Assembly: GCA_039822105.1 (NCBI GenBank)
Contig: JBCBMW010000009.1
Location: forward strand, 62,001 to 126,000
Reading direction: 5' to 3'
Source of the DNA: Parvularcula sp039822105
GTDB lineage: Bacteria; Pseudomonadota; Alphaproteobacteria; Caulobacterales; Parvularculaceae
Length of the DNA stretch: 64,000 nucleotides
How positions within the stretch are numbered: position 1 is the stretch's first letter; every line of letters starts with the position of its first letter. Below are positions 45,251 through 54,369 of the stretch, piece after piece. The notes beneath the pieces are model-generated. The model was given only the letters and a program-made list of their open reading frames with translations, did no database searches and was not told where the DNA came from. The position numbers and the translations under genes were made by a program.

Positions 45251-45955
45251 TCACACCTCGTTCTGTTTCGCGGTCAGCTCGGCACAGCCTTGCTTGGCGA
45301 GGGTGAAGAGAGCCTGAAACTGTTCGTCCGAAAATGGGTCACCTTCGGCCGTCGCTTGGATTTCCACCACGCCGCCATCGCCGGTGATGATGAAGTTGGC
45401 GTCGGCTTGGGCGTTGGAATCCTCATCATAATCAAGGTCGAGAACCGGCCCACCGCCGTAAAGGCCGCAAGAAATGGCGGCCACGGATCCCTTGAGGGGA
45501 TCCTTGGTGATCACACCATCCTCGAGCGCCCAGCGGACCGCTTCGCGCAAAGCGACAAAGCCCCCGGTGATCGAGGCGCAGCGCGTGCCGCCATCGGCCT
45601 GGATCACGTCGCAGTCGATGGTGATCTGGCGTTCGCCTAAGGTTTTGAAGTCGACAACGGCCCGCAAGGAGCGGCCGATCAGCCGCTGGATCTCTTGCGT
45701 ACGGCCGGAGGGGCCGTTTTTCGTCTCCCGGCGGCCCCGTGTGTGGGTCGCGCGCGGCAGCATGGAATACTCAGCCGTCACCCAGCCGGTGCCATTGCCG
45801 CGCATCCACGGCGGCACATTCTCTTCCCAGCTCGCGGTGCAGAGCACATGCGTGTGCCCGCATTTGATCAGGCATGAGCCCTCAGCGTGGCGGGAAACCC
45901 CGGTTTCGATCGAGACAGGGCGAATTTCGTTAAAAGTCCGGCCGGACGGGCGCAT
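45251..45955 (-). CDS. rph: Ribonuclease PH
   Basis: Phosphorolytic 3' exoribonuclease that trims tRNA 3' ends. It begins MRPSGRTFNEIRPV and has GHTHVLCTAS, GWVTAEYSMLPRATHTR and IQADGGTRCASITGGFVAL. Length is 234 aa. In many alphaproteobacteria rph is divergent from hrcA with only a promoter gap; here an extra gene lies between them. Confidence 0.96.
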   Translation of the reverse strand: MRPSGRTFNEIRPVSIETGVSRHAEGSCLIKCGHTHVLCTASWEENVPPWMRGNGTGWVTAEYSMLPRATHTRGRRETKNGPSGRTQEIQRLIGRSLRAVVDFKTLGERQITIDCDVIQADGGTRCASITGGFVALREAVRWALEDGVITKDPLKGSVAAISCGLYGGGPVLDLDYDEDSNAQADANFIITGDGGVVEIQATAEGDPFSDEQFQALFTLAKQGCAELTAKQNEV

Positions 45956-46163
45956 GGGCGTGAGCTTTCGATATCAAAGATCCGCCTCTAACGCCGACTG
46001 CCGCTGGCGTCGAGCATCAGTGTGATTACTGAGCGGAGAGATGAAGGGGTGGGCGGTTGTCCGAACATAAGAAATCTCACCGCAAGACGTGCAATGACTT
46101 TACGAAATGCTTGCAAATATCTAACGAATATAGACAATTGTCCATTGGGCTGATATCCAGGAT

Positions 46164-46173
46164 TGAGTTGATC
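46164..46173. repeat. 10-bp direct repeat, left copy
   Basis: TGAGTTGATC, repeated exactly at 47419-47428. The two copies bracket the AT-rich gene at 46191-47414, lying 17 bp before its start and 4 bp after its stop. AT-rich sequence continues about 100 bp further left, so the repeat may not mark the true insertion edge. Confidence 0.4.
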
Positions 46174-46190
46174 GTTGCGGGTGGTGGGTA

Positions 46191-47414
46191 GTGCGTTTCC
46201 TATTTCTACTTTTGTTTAGTGTCCTAATTTTATTCGGATTTTTTGATACTGCCTTGGCGCAGGCAGATGAGGCTAAAAGTGCCACACGCATGTCTGCGGA
46301 GACCGATCCTCAGAGGGACGTATACTATCAATACACTCGCTCCCGACGTCTTGCGAGAGAAGTTGGTGAGCTCGATGAAGAGATCGATCTTTGGTACGGT
46401 GCGAAATCCATCTTGGTTCCGCCCTATTACGGTAGTCAAAGTGCTGACTTCGAGGCCGCCTACGAGGAATTCCAAGAACTAGAGGCCATCTTGGACTACC
46501 TTGAGGCGCTCGCTGATGATGATGAGGTTAGTTCTGATATCAATATGCAGGCGGAAGAGTTTGCTCGAAAGATGTCATCTCATGTTATCATTGCAAATGT
46601 GATCTCACGTTTGGATCCGGAAATACTATCGTCAAGTTACATCGAAAGTGAATTTGGACCAAGCCAGGGTTATACACGATCTTTTCTGGTCGATATGCAG
46701 CGAATACTGACGGGTATCGATAGCTTAAATCAGCAAAATCCTGCGCGCGTTAGACGAACTATGTATAATCGTTGCAGCTTTATCCAAGACTGGTACTATG
46801 AAAGTGTGGACCTATCTAAAGAAGACGTTCCGGATATAAAGGATTGTTTAGATTGGGGTCGTGAACAGAAGAATTCTGTTGAAAATTTGTTTAATGGTGT
46901 TGTTGGTGTACGAAGAAATATAGCAGATGCTTTAGACAAAAAGATAAGTGACGTTATTCAAGAGAAAGATAGTAAGGAGAAAGAGCTAATTGATATAGAG
47001 AATAAGATAAGTGAGATTCAGCGTGAAATAGATAGTGGCACAGTAATATCGAAATCTGCTATAAGAATAATTGGATATGCCCTTATCGCGTGGGTTGTTG
47101 TCGTTATTACGACAGCTGTGTCCATAACCGGAGGACCTCACTTTTGCGGAAAAAAGCCTGAAAAGGCGCCGAATGAGAATCGGGTTCTTCTTGAGGCTAT
47201 GACCGTATTCATTCTTACGGCGGCTATTCTAATACTGGGAATTGCAAGCAAGATATCTTCTGAAGTTCTTGGGACATTGATTGGCGGAATATCGGGCTAC
47301 GTCCTTGGGAAGTTCAAGGAGGCCGCATCGGGGGATCGCGATGGAGGAAACTCGACCGCTCCTGATTCGCCTGGAAGCGCTGTCTCAGCTCCGCCTGCAG
47401 AACCCGCCGACTGA
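46191..47414 (+). CDS. Orphan membrane protein of foreign composition
   Basis: 407 aa, no family recognised. Signal or membrane segment FLFLLLFSVLILFGFF ending ALAQA; a helical, acidic extracytoplasmic domain to about residue 245 with two Cys (NRCSF, KDCLD); a coiled-coil stretch (KEKELIDIENKISEIQREID); two membrane helices (YALIAWVVVVITTAVSI, TVFILTAAILILGIA); and a Gly-rich third hydrophobic segment (LIGGISGYVLGKF). The tail is Ser/Pro/Ala-rich. Composition is foreign: bases 46981-47040 are 33% G+C, against 73% in 47641-47700 of hrcA. The last 25 or so codons return to host-like usage. Start GTG at 46191 with a weak GGTGG site. Confidence 0.8.
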   Translation: MRFLFLLLFSVLILFGFFDTALAQADEAKSATRMSAETDPQRDVYYQYTRSRRLAREVGELDEEIDLWYGAKSILVPPYYGSQSADFEAAYEEFQELEAILDYLEALADDDEVSSDINMQAEEFARKMSSHVIIANVISRLDPEILSSSYIESEFGPSQGYTRSFLVDMQRILTGIDSLNQQNPARVRRTMYNRCSFIQDWYYESVDLSKEDVPDIKDCLDWGREQKNSVENLFNGVVGVRRNIADALDKKISDVIQEKDSKEKELIDIENKISEIQREIDSGTVISKSAIRIIGYALIAWVVVVITTAVSITGGPHFCGKKPEKAPNENRVLLEAMTVFILTAAILILGIASKISSEVLGTLIGGISGYVLGKFKEAASGDRDGGNSTAPDSPGSAVSAPPAEPAD

Positions 47415-47418
47415 GAGG

Positions 47419-47428
47419 TGAGTTGATC
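47419..47428. repeat. 10-bp direct repeat, right copy
   Basis: TGAGTTGATC, identical to 46164-46173. It lies between the orphan gene stop and the hrcA start. Confidence 0.4.
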
Positions 47429-47463
47429 CACTCTTCCATCCTTCGCTCGGTCATCGCTATGTG

Positions 47464-48498
47464 ATGTGGGTGAGCACACTGCAAGACATCGATGCCCGGT
47501 CGCGCACCATCTTTAAGGAGTTGGTTGAGGCCTATTTGGAGAGCGGGGAGCCCGTGGGCAGCCGTACGCTGTCGCGGCGTGCTGACCTTGGCGTGTCACC
47601 AGCGACCATTCGCAATGTCATGGCGGATCTCACCGAGCTGGGTCTCCTCGGTGCGCCTCACAGCTCAGCGGGGCGCTTGCCGACCGAACGGGGCCTTCGC
47701 CTCTTTGTCGACGGCATGCTTGAGGTCGGGGAGCCGACGCCGGAGGAGCGCGCAGCGCTCGAAAACGAAGCCGGCGCCGGCGATATGCAAGGCATGCTCG
47801 ACCACGCGGCCGGGATGCTCTCTGGGCTGACGCAAATGGCGAGCCTGGTCGTCGCGTCGAAAACCGATCGCCCGCTCAAACATCTCGAGTTTGTTCGCCT
47901 GGATGATGCCACCGCGCTGGCGGTGATCGTCGACCAGGGCGGGGACATCGAGAACCGTGTGATCAACCTGCCCAAGGGTCTGCCGGCCACGGCATTGATC
48001 GAGGCATCCAACTATCTCAACGCACAGCTTGCCGGGCGGACCCTGCAAGAAGCCAGGCGCATCGTCCTTCAGGAGATCGAGGCCCGGCGGACCCAGCTTG
48101 ATGATCTGACAGCTGAGCTCGCGCGGCGCGGGATCGCGGAGCTGTCCTCCAGCCCAGCAGGCAAACAACTGATCGTCCGTGGACAGTCTAATCTTCTGGC
48201 CGGGGCGCAGGATGATCTTGAGCGCGTCCAACAGCTCTTTGATGAGCTTGAGCGCCAAGAGGGGCTGATTGATCTGCTTGAGGCGGCAAGGGACGGCGAG
48301 GGTGTACGGATCTTTATTGGTGCAGAGAACAGGCTCTTCTCGCTATCCGGGAGCTCTGTTGTGGCGGCGCCCTACCGCGACCGCGACCACAACATTGTTG
48401 GGGTCCTTGGCGTTGTGGGCCCGACCCGGCTCAACTATGGCCGGGTGATCCCGCTTGTTGATTACACGGCGGAAATCGTCACGCGCATGATGCGTTGA
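47464..48498 (+). CDS. hrcA: Heat-inducible transcription repressor HrcA
   Basis: 344 aa. A winged-helix N-terminal domain (SRTLSRRADLGVSPATIRNVMADLTELGLL, SSAGRLPTERGLRLFVD) and the GAF-like core ending GVLGVVGPTRLNYGRVIPLVDYTA. HrcA represses chaperone genes through the CIRCE operator. I found no CIRCE (TTAGCACTC-N9-GAGTGCTAA) in the window, so its targets, probably groESL, lie elsewhere. grpE, its usual neighbour, is 14 kb away. Confidence 0.95.
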   Translation: MWVSTLQDIDARSRTIFKELVEAYLESGEPVGSRTLSRRADLGVSPATIRNVMADLTELGLLGAPHSSAGRLPTERGLRLFVDGMLEVGEPTPEERAALENEAGAGDMQGMLDHAAGMLSGLTQMASLVVASKTDRPLKHLEFVRLDDATALAVIVDQGGDIENRVINLPKGLPATALIEASNYLNAQLAGRTLQEARRIVLQEIEARRTQLDDLTAELARRGIAELSSSPAGKQLIVRGQSNLLAGAQDDLERVQQLFDELERQEGLIDLLEAARDGEGVRIFIGAENRLFSLSGSSVVAAPYRDRDHNIVGVLGVVGPTRLNYGRVIPLVDYTAEIVTRMMR

Positions 48499-48639
48499 TA
48501 TGACGTAACGGGATCAATGATGATTTCGTGACACTTCTCTGATTTCTGAATTTTTCGTGAAGACTGTCACACGGCTGTCGAATTCCTCGGGCATGGGCGC
48601 CTCCGCAGGGTCGATCATGGCCACTAGGGGAAAATCCGT

Positions 48640-51465
48640 ATGAAGACGTCTTTCGCGCTTCTCAGCGCCGCATCCGTATTTGCGCTCTCGGCCGCGATGG
48701 CTGGCGATATCCGGGGCACAGTCGTGGCCGATGGTGGCGTGCCGCTGCGCGGGGCAGAGGTCACCGTGCAGGACACGGGCCGCAAGGCGACGACCGAACG
48801 CGACGGCAGTTTCTCGATCACGGGTCTTCCAGCCGGGACTTATCAGCTGGCGGTGACCTATGTGGGTTCGCCTGAGCAAATCATGACTGTTACCGTCCCT
48901 TCGACGGGCACGGTCGATGCGGACTTCCGGGTCTCTGGGGACACTGTGGTGGTGATCGGTCAGCGTGCGGCAATCGACAGCGCGCTTGCGCAACAGCGGG
49001 CTGCCGACGGCATCGTGACGGTGCTTTCTGCTGACGCGATCGGTCAGCTCCCTGATGAAAACGTAGCGGAGGCCGCACGCCGGGCGCTCGGTGTCTCGAT
49101 CGCCAACGACCAGGGCGAGGGCCGCTTCATCTCGATCCGCGGTATCAACTCGCAGCTCAACTCAACCAGCGTCAACGGCGTGCGCCTGACCTCGCCAGAG
49201 GCCAACGACCGCCGGGTCGCGCTCGACGTGATCGACGCTGATATCCTCAAGAACATCACCATCAGCAAAACGCTTCAGGCCGACATGGATGCGGACGCGA
49301 TCGGCGGCGCCATCAACCTGGAGACCGTGTCAGGCCTCGACCGCGAAGACCGTCTGGTGAAGCTCAAGATCGGCGGGATCTATGAGAACGAGCTCGATGA
49401 GCTGGGTCCAGAGATCGCTGGTACGTATATTGACAATTTCATGGACGGTCGCCTTGGCCTTGCTCTTTCGGGCAACTACCAAAGCCGCGAGTTCGCCTCG
49501 GACAACAAAGAGGTCGATGGCAGTTGGGACTTTGATGCAGCTGTTCCGTACCCGTTGGAAGAGATCGAGCTTCGCAACTACGATATTGAGCGTGAACGCC
49601 TGAACCTTTCGGCGAACATCGACTACATGCTGACCCAAGAGACGCGCATCTACGTCAACGGCATCTACAACGAGTTCTCTGACCAAGAGTTCCGCAGCCG
49701 TGTCGAGATGAAGATCGAAGACACGCTGGGCGAAGACCAGAATGAAGAGCTCCCCGGTCTCTCGTTCGACGGCACCACCGCCATTTACACGCCCGGCATC
49801 GACTACATGTTCATCAACGATGACGGCGAGCTTGAAGAAGCCACAACTGAGCTCGAGTTCGATCGCGACATCAAAGATCGCCTCGAAGAACAGACCATCT
49901 TCTCCATCGTTGGTGGTTTCGAGCATGAAAGCGGTCCGTGGACGATCGATGGCTCGCTGGCCTACACCAGCGCTGAGGAAGAAGAGCCGAACCGCATTGA
50001 CGCCAATTTCGACCAGACCTTCGACGAGCCTGGCTTTGCCGTTGGCGCAGACACGAGCAATTTCATCACCGACTATGTCTTTGTCGATGCGGCGGCTGAG
50101 GCCGCGTATCTCGACGCGTCTGGCTATGATCTCGACAATGTCGAGTTCACCAATGGTAAGACCGAAGATGACGAACTCGCGATCACCTTCAACACCCAGC
50201 GGGACATGGAGTTTTTCTCGAACCCAGGCTTCCTCAAGTCGGGCGTGAAAGTCCGTCTGCGGGAGAAATCCTACGACCTCGATTTCGAAGCTTATGACCA
50301 TGACGGCGATGCGACGCTCGCTGACTTTGAAACGTCGGTTGATTTCCCGCTCGATCTCTTCGGTCCGGCACCGAGCGCTTCAGCGGTCCGCAGTTTTTTC
50401 AACGCCAACCGCAATGACAGCGACGTCTTCGTTTTTGACGAAGTGGGGAGCCTCGAAGAATCAGGGGTCTCAAGCTTTGACGCGGAAGAGGATGTCTATG
50501 CTGGATACGTGATGGGTCAGGTCGATATCGACGATCTGCGCATCACTGCGGGTGTTCGTGTTGAGCACACCGAGATCGAAGCGACGGGCAACGTTTTCAA
50601 CGAAGGCACAGAGGCGCTGTCGTCAGTGCCGTTCGACGATAGCTACACGGATGTTCTGGGTAGCATCGCAGCCCGCTGGGCCGTGCGTGAGGACACCAAT
50701 ATTCGTGCGTCATACTACGGCTCTATCGTACGCCCCAACTTCGGCCAGTTTGTCCCCGCCGGCACAACCAACGACGATGGCGAGTTGGAAGCGGGCAACC
50801 CTGAACTTGAGCGGACGAAGGCGCACAACTTCGATCTTCTTGCGGAGTACTACCCATCGGCGTCGTCGGTGCTCCAGGCGGGCGTCTTCTACAAGACGAT
50901 CGACAACTTCATTGCCGCTGGTTTCACCGAGAACCCTGGGGTCTTCAATGACTTGAGCGCGCCGGGTGGTTTCAACACCTTCATCAACCTGGATGACGGT
51001 TACATCTTCGGTGTTGAGCTTGGTTATCAGCAGGCCCTCGACTTCCTGCCTTATGGTTTGGATGGCCTGCTCGTCGGTGCCAACTACACGTATGCGGACA
51101 GTGAAGCTGAACTCGAAGATGGCACGGAGGTGCAGATCCCGGGTCAGTCGGAGCACATCTTCAACGCCCTTCTTGGCTACGAAAAGGGCCGCGTGAACCT
51201 TCGCGCTGCCTATTCGTTCAAAGCAGAGAATATCGACGACGTCTCAGTCGACGGGTTTAGCGATGGCCGGGTCGTGCAGGACCAAAGCTTCCTCGACTTC
51301 TCAGCGAAGTTTGAGGTCTATCCAGGCACCCGCGTCTATTTCGATGCGAAGAACATTCTCGACACAGAACTCCGGGTCTCTGACCGCAGCAATGGTGTCG
51401 ATCGTCTGAATCAGTTCGAGGACTATGGCCAAACCTTCCAGTTTGGTGTGCAGTTCACGTACTAA
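48640..51465 (+). CDS. Large TonB-dependent receptor with carboxypeptidase-regulatory-like N-domain
   Basis: 941 aa. Signal peptide ending SAAMAG, then an Ig-like domain (GTVVADGGVPLRGAEVTV, FSITGLPAGTYQLAVTY), the plug (DEIQLP-like region QLPDENVAEAARRALGV, IRGINSQLNSTSVNGVR, DADAIGGAINLET) and a barrel ending FQFGVQFTY. This is the Xanthomonas/Caulobacter type often linked to carbohydrate or other large substrates. A GGGG motif precedes the ATG. No hydrolase operon is attached to suggest a substrate. Confidence 0.92.
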   Translation: MKTSFALLSAASVFALSAAMAGDIRGTVVADGGVPLRGAEVTVQDTGRKATTERDGSFSITGLPAGTYQLAVTYVGSPEQIMTVTVPSTGTVDADFRVSGDTVVVIGQRAAIDSALAQQRAADGIVTVLSADAIGQLPDENVAEAARRALGVSIANDQGEGRFISIRGINSQLNSTSVNGVRLTSPEANDRRVALDVIDADILKNITISKTLQADMDADAIGGAINLETVSGLDREDRLVKLKIGGIYENELDELGPEIAGTYIDNFMDGRLGLALSGNYQSREFASDNKEVDGSWDFDAAVPYPLEEIELRNYDIERERLNLSANIDYMLTQETRIYVNGIYNEFSDQEFRSRVEMKIEDTLGEDQNEELPGLSFDGTTAIYTPGIDYMFINDDGELEEATTELEFDRDIKDRLEEQTIFSIVGGFEHESGPWTIDGSLAYTSAEEEEPNRIDANFDQTFDEPGFAVGADTSNFITDYVFVDAAAEAAYLDASGYDLDNVEFTNGKTEDDELAITFNTQRDMEFFSNPGFLKSGVKVRLREKSYDLDFEAYDHDGDATLADFETSVDFPLDLFGPAPSASAVRSFFNANRNDSDVFVFDEVGSLEESGVSSFDAEEDVYAGYVMGQVDIDDLRITAGVRVEHTEIEATGNVFNEGTEALSSVPFDDSYTDVLGSIAARWAVREDTNIRASYYGSIVRPNFGQFVPAGTTNDDGELEAGNPELERTKAHNFDLLAEYYPSASSVLQAGVFYKTIDNFIAAGFTENPGVFNDLSAPGGFNTFINLDDGYIFGVELGYQQALDFLPYGLDGLLVGANYTYADSEAELEDGTEVQIPGQSEHIFNALLGYEKGRVNLRAAYSFKAENIDDVSVDGFSDGRVVQDQSFLDFSAKFEVYPGTRVYFDAKNILDTELRVSDRSNGVDRLNQFEDYGQTFQFGVQFTY

Positions 51466-51487
51466 CCGCGGTCACGGGGAGCGGAAG

Positions 51488-51520
51488 AGGGCCCGGGGCA
51501 TGTCCCCGGGCCCTTTATTC
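51488..51520. terminator. Bidirectional rho-independent terminator
   Basis: Perfect 11-bp stem AGGGCCCGGGG (51488-51498) / CCCCGGGCCCT (51504-51514) with loop CATGT and a T-rich tail. It ends the TonB receptor transcript and abuts the stop of the retropepsin gene, which it may also terminate. It is the only clear terminator between a convergent pair in the window. Confidence 0.85.
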
Positions 51521-52036
51521 TGTATAAAGGATAAGCTCATCGCGGCTCGTTTCCCGGCGAGCAAACCGGTTGAGGCCGTTGACTCCAAAAAGGCTCATGT
51601 CGAGCTTGTCGTCCGGCAGGATCACCACCCGCAATTCCGGCAGCGTGACGCCGGAGACGACCAACTCCGGCAGGACGCTCGCCGCGCCCAGCACTTGGCC
51701 ATTGGCTGTGGAGAATGGGATGCGGTAGTCGCTCGCGTCTGGCCGAATGCCGGCTTTACGCGCGTCGCTCTCACGCAAGGTGACAACGCTCGCGCCGGTG
51801 TCGACCAGCATCTTCGTGCGACGCCCGTTGATCCGTGTATCGAGCAAAAAATGACCGTCGCTCCGTGCATTGACGATGATGCGGTTGCCGGTCCCCGTCG
51901 TGTTGACTTCGAGCCGAGGGCCCTCGGGTTCGCGCAAAGGGTTGAACCGACCTTCGGCGTCAAAGCTTCTCAGCCCGAAAAAGACGAGCACGATGGCAAG
52001 CGTGCCGACGGCCAAAAATCCGCTGTTGTTGCCCAT
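51515..52036 (-). CDS. Membrane-anchored retropepsin-like aspartic protease
   Basis: 173 aa. An N-terminal membrane helix (FLAVGTLAIVLVFFGL), a linker, then a single retropepsin-like domain with the catalytic triad LVDTGAS and the flap/late segment ILPDDKLDMSLFGVNGLNRF. This matches the TIGR02281-type clan AA proteases of alphaproteobacteria, which act as dimers. Substrate unknown. It diverges from the DUF423 gene. Confidence 0.85.
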   Translation of the reverse strand: MGNNSGFLAVGTLAIVLVFFGLRSFDAEGRFNPLREPEGPRLEVNTTGTGNRIIVNARSDGHFLLDTRINGRRTKMLVDTGASVVTLRESDARKAGIRPDASDYRIPFSTANGQVLGAASVLPELVVSGVTLPELRVVILPDDKLDMSLFGVNGLNRFARRETSRDELILYTE

Positions 52037-52108
52037 CTGTCTCTCCAGGCGTTAGATCGCCAACACTACGTAGGGACGCTTGGCCCTGACGTCACTGGGA
52101 GAGGTTCC

Positions 52109-52459
52109 ATGCGACTTGTGGCGATTGCTGGTGGGGCAGGTGGGCTCGCTGTTGCGTGCGGTGCTTTTGGCGCGCATGGGCTCGATGGTCTTCTGACCCC
52201 GGAAGCTGAGGCATGGTGGGAGACAGCAACACTCTATCTTCTGGTGCATGCCGTTGCTGCACTCGTTTTGGGTCTTCAGAACCAGGTGCCTACGCGCCCT
52301 GGCTGGCTGATGGTGGCAGGCGGCGCTGTGTTCGCGGCAACGCTCTACGCCATGGCGCTCGGTGCACCCACGATTTTGGGTGCTGTCACGCCGATTGGCG
52401 GAACCTTGATGATCCTCGGCTGGGCGGATGTGGTGCGGACGGCCCTACGCAGCCGGTAG
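52109..52459 (+). CDS. DUF423-family small membrane protein
   Basis: 116 aa with four membrane helices and the family pattern GGLAVACGAFGAHGLDG, WWETATLYLLVHAVAAL, ATLYAMAL and TPIGGTLMILGWADVV. Function unknown (YgdD-like). The ATG has GAGAGG upstream. Its 3' end overlaps dapB by 15 bp on the other strand. Confidence 0.87.
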   Translation: MRLVAIAGGAGGLAVACGAFGAHGLDGLLTPEAEAWWETATLYLLVHAVAALVLGLQNQVPTRPGWLMVAGGAVFAATLYAMALGAPTILGAVTPIGGTLMILGWADVVRTALRSR

Positions 52460-53149
52460 GTCGAGAACGTCGTCCATGCCGTAAAGGCCAGCTGGTTTCC
52501 CGGCGACCCAGAGGGCGGCTGTCACTGCGCCGCGGGCAAAAGCTTCACGGCTCAGGGCCTGATGGCTGAGGCTCACGGTTTCGCCTTCGCTCATGAAGGA
52601 GATATCGTGCTCACCAAAGATCCCGCCGCCGCGCCGGACAGCAAAGCCGATCTCATCGGGTTTGCGCGTCTCTTCGCGGCCATGGCGGGTGAAGCGCGCA
52701 GCTTCTGAAAGCGCGGTGCCCCGTGCGTGGGCCGCGACTTCGCCCAAAAGAAGCGCCGTACCCGATGGGCTATCCTTCTTGTGCTTGTGATGCGTTTCTA
52801 GGATCTCGATGTCGAAACCGGGAAGGGCGGTCGCGGCCTCGCGGACCAGGCGCTTCAGGAGCGTGATACCGAGCGACATATTCCCAGACTGAACAATCGC
52901 CACCTTTGCGGAAGCTTCGCGGACAGCGGCCTGTTCGTCACTTTCAAGACCCGTGGTCCCGGTGACCAGCGGAACACCATGCTCCGCACACCACAAGGCG
53001 GCCTCTTTGGTGCCCTCGGGCGAAGAGAAATCGATCACCACGCCAAGATCTGCGGATCCGTCCTTGATGCTTTCAAGATCGACAGTCTCGTGGAGCGCCT
53101 TGATGGCCACACCCATGCGGCCAGAGGCGCCGAGGAGACCGATCTTCAC
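52445..53149 (-). CDS. dapB: 4-hydroxy-tetrahydrodipicolinate reductase, short form
   Basis: Lysine/diaminopimelate synthesis. NAD(P) loop GLLGASGRMG, VVIDFSSPEG, TGTTGL, the catalytic HHKHKKDSPSGTA with His and Lys, and EHDISFMSEGE. At 234 aa it is about 35 residues shorter than E. coli DapB; the missing part is the stretch between the dinucleotide loop and VVIDFS. The start is GTG at 53149, overlapping the dnaJ stop as GTGA. Confidence 0.93.
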   Translation of the reverse strand: MKIGLLGASGRMGVAIKALHETVDLESIKDGSADLGVVIDFSSPEGTKEAALWCAEHGVPLVTGTTGLESDEQAAVREASAKVAIVQSGNMSLGITLLKRLVREAATALPGFDIEILETHHKHKKDSPSGTALLLGEVAAHARGTALSEAARFTRHGREETRKPDEIGFAVRRGGGIFGEHDISFMSEGETVSLSHQALSREAFARGAVTAALWVAGKPAGLYGMDDVLDLPAA

Positions 53150-54315
53150 GACGCGGTTCCTGCGTTTTTCACGCGATCCCAGAAGGTCTTGGCCTTGCCC
53201 AGGAAATCGTTCGACTTCGGACAATCCTCACCGCCGCCTTCTGCGCAGAACTCTTGGAGGAGTTCGCGTTGGCGTGCGGAGAGGTTGGTGGGGGTCTCAA
53301 CCTTGAGATCGACAAACATGTCGCCGCGGGTCTTGCGCCGCAGCTGCGTCATGCCGGAGCCGCGAAGGCGGAACTTCGTGCCGCTCTGACTGCCCTCGGG
53401 GACTTTCACCTTGACCCGGCCGCCTTCGATGGTCGGGATTTCGATCTCGCCGCCCAGGGCCGCGGTGACCATGGGCACATCAGCGTCGCAGTAGAGATCG
53501 GGTCCGTCCCGCTCAAAAAGCTCGTGGTCGGTCACGCTGACAAAGAGGTAGAGGTCGCCAAAAGGTCCGCCGCGTACGCCTGCTTCGCCTTCGCCGGTAA
53601 GGCGGATGCGGGTCCCGTCCTCGACGCCTTGCGGGATGTCGACTTGCAGTGTCCGGTTTTTCCGTACACGGCCTTGGCCGCCGCAGTTCTCGCAAGGATC
53701 GGCAATGATTTGCCCTTGGCCATGACAGGTGGGGCAGGTCCGCTCGACCGTGAAGAAGCCTTGCTGCGCGCGCACCCGGCCAACACCGCCGCACGTGGTG
53801 CACGTGGTCGGCTGGGTCCCTGGTTTCGCGCCGGAGCCCTCGCACACCGTGCAGGCTTCCGACGAGGGGATCGTCACCTCTTTCTGCGCGCCCTCAAATG
53901 CGTCGCGCAGGGAGATCTCGAGATCGTATTTGAGGTCAGCACCGCGCTGGGCCGAGTTCCGCCCGCGCCCTCTGGCCTGGCCACCGCCACCGCCCATGAA
54001 GTCGCCGAAAATGTCTTCGAAAATGTCGGAGAACGCGCCCGCAGAGCTGAACCCGCCGCCCATGCCGCCGGCGCCATTGCCCATGCCGCCATTTTGGAAC
54101 GCCGCATGGCCGAAGCGATCGTAGGCTGCTTTTTTCTGCTCATCCGACAAGACCTCGTAGGCCTCGCCGATCTCTTTGAACTTCTTCTCGGCTTCCTCAT
54201 CCCCGGGGTTGCGGTCCGGGTGGTACTTCATGGCGAGCTTGCGGAAGGCGGACTTGATCGCCGCTGCATCCGCGCTCCGTTCCACGCCGAGAAGGTCGTA
54301 ATAGTCTTGTGCCAT
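53146..54315 (-). CDS. dnaJ: Chaperone protein DnaJ
   Basis: Hsp40 co-chaperone of DnaK. J-domain with the HPD motif (KYHPDRNPG), Gly/Phe-rich region, four CxxCxGxG-type zinc repeats (CTVCEGSG, CTTCGGVG, CPTCHGQG, CENCGGQG), and C-terminal substrate domains. It is 389 aa from the ATG at 54315; a TTG precedes it. Confidence 0.96.
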   Translation of the reverse strand: MAQDYYDLLGVERSADAAAIKSAFRKLAMKYHPDRNPGDEEAEKKFKEIGEAYEVLSDEQKKAAYDRFGHAAFQNGGMGNGAGGMGGGFSSAGAFSDIFEDIFGDFMGGGGGQARGRGRNSAQRGADLKYDLEISLRDAFEGAQKEVTIPSSEACTVCEGSGAKPGTQPTTCTTCGGVGRVRAQQGFFTVERTCPTCHGQGQIIADPCENCGGQGRVRKNRTLQVDIPQGVEDGTRIRLTGEGEAGVRGGPFGDLYLFVSVTDHELFERDGPDLYCDADVPMVTAALGGEIEIPTIEGGRVKVKVPEGSQSGTKFRLRGSGMTQLRRKTRGDMFVDLKVETPTNLSARQRELLQEFCAEGGGEDCPKSNDFLGKAKTFWDRVKNAGTAS

Positions 54316-54369
54316 CAAATGGCCCTTGTTGCTTGTCGTCGCGGCCGCGAGGCGGCCCAGCGGTAGCCC

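Noticed and set aside
47415..47463. Search for a CIRCE operator upstream of hrcA, dnaK and grpE
   Set aside because: No TTAGCACTC/GAGTGCTAA inverted repeat is present in any of these gaps, so none is annotated.
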